Part shown: piece after piece, positions 63,840 through 64,000 of the stretch | How the letters are laid out: every line of letters starts with the position of its first letter | How positions within the stretch are numbered: position 1 is the first letter of the stretch | From: Septoria linicola | Taxonomy: Eukaryota; Ascomycota; Dothideomycetes; Mycosphaerellales; Mycosphaerellaceae | Length of the DNA stretch: 64,000 nucleotides | NCBI GenBank assembly: GCA_024114885.1 | Contig: CP099420.1 | Span: forward strand, 3,286,001 to 3,350,000 | Reading direction: 5' to 3' | Notes under the pieces: generated by a model | The model's database searches: none | What the model was told of the DNA's origin: nothing | What the model saw: only the letters and a program-made list of their open reading frames with translations | Made by a program: the position numbers and the translations under genes

Positions 63840-64000
63840 ATGTTCGCGCACTGTAAAGGCGCTATCTGGCACAGCGACGACTTCTCGAGGTGCTTTCAAC
63901 ATGACTACCTGCAGACGCTGTTACCGCTGATCGCTTGTGCCATTTCGGCATTATACCTGGCATACTCACTATTGCAAACAACGTTGCAATCTGGCCCTAG
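63840..64000 (+). CDS. ABCC-type ABC transporter, N-terminus only (3' end outside window)
   Basis: The frame from the ATG at 63840 stays open to the last base (53 codons). It starts MFAHCKGAIWHSDDFSRCF, then DYLQTLLPLIACAISALYLA, a hydrophobic helix of the kind that begins TMD0 in fungal full-length ABCC (MRP-like) proteins such as Ycf1, Bpt1 and Ybt1. The sequence WHSDDFSRCFQ resembles the short luminal N-tail of those transporters (W-ND-LTxCF). These export glutathione conjugates or bile-acid-like compounds at the vacuole or plasma membrane. The call depends on about 50 residues and the subfamily is open. Confidence 0.55.
   Translation, partial: MFAHCKGAIWHSDDFSRCFQHDYLQTLLPLIACAISALYLAYSLLQTTLQSGP

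Overview
This window is nuclear DNA of a filamentous ascomycete (Pezizomycotina), most likely a dothideomycete. The evidence is small GT-AG introns of about 50-60 nt, gene products that match ascomycete families (Zn2Cys6 regulator, Hom3-type aspartokinase, TmpA-like membrane flavoprotein, N-acylethanolamine amidase-like hydrolase), an AT-rich island that looks damaged by repeat-induced point mutation (RIP), and no operons. The genus call is inference. Genes are about one per 2-3 kb on both strands.

Layout. 0-12.6 kb: the 3' end of a Chk2/Mek1-like kinase, aspartokinase, a BTB-like remnant, a P5B ATPase (Ypk9 type), a Zn2Cys6 transcription factor and a cysteine-rich secreted protein. 12.9-13.5 kb: an AT-rich relic that starts with a 67-bp direct repeat. 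14.7-24.3 kb: an acid-amidase-like hydrolase, a KEN-box protein, U6 snRNA with a downstream B box, three neighbouring members of an uncharacterised family (two clearly broken), and the centromeric histone CENP-A. 24.9-44.7 kb: Derlin, an MFS transporter, an NCS1 purine/cytosine-type permease, a PSI-domain membrane protein, a 1,837-residue protein with a C-terminal Telo_bind-like domain, a 4CL-like acyl-CoA ligase and a TmpA-like flavoprotein. 45.2-57.3 kb: Vps54, MCM5, a small F-box-like protein, COQ8, a GST-kappa-like gene with an apparent 1-nt frameshift, and a GPI-anchored cupredoxin-like protein. 58.5-64 kb: a broken SRPK-like kinase, PGS1, the complex I subunit NDUFA12 in eight exons (one of 7 nt), and the first 161 nt of an ABCC transporter.

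How the genes relate. Most are housekeeping genes: amino-acid synthesis, ER and Golgi traffic, DNA replication, chromosome structure and mitochondrial function. Functional neighbours are few. CENP-A and MCM5 are both S-phase genes and each has an ACGCGT box 104-108 bp before its ATG. PGS1 and NDUFA12 start back to back across 177 bp, and both products act at the mitochondrial inner membrane. I see no secondary-metabolite core enzyme, so the scattered ligase, transporters and regulator do not form a recognisable cluster.

Splice models were built by hand from reading frames, GT/AG sites and remembered family sequences. No alignment or database search was run.
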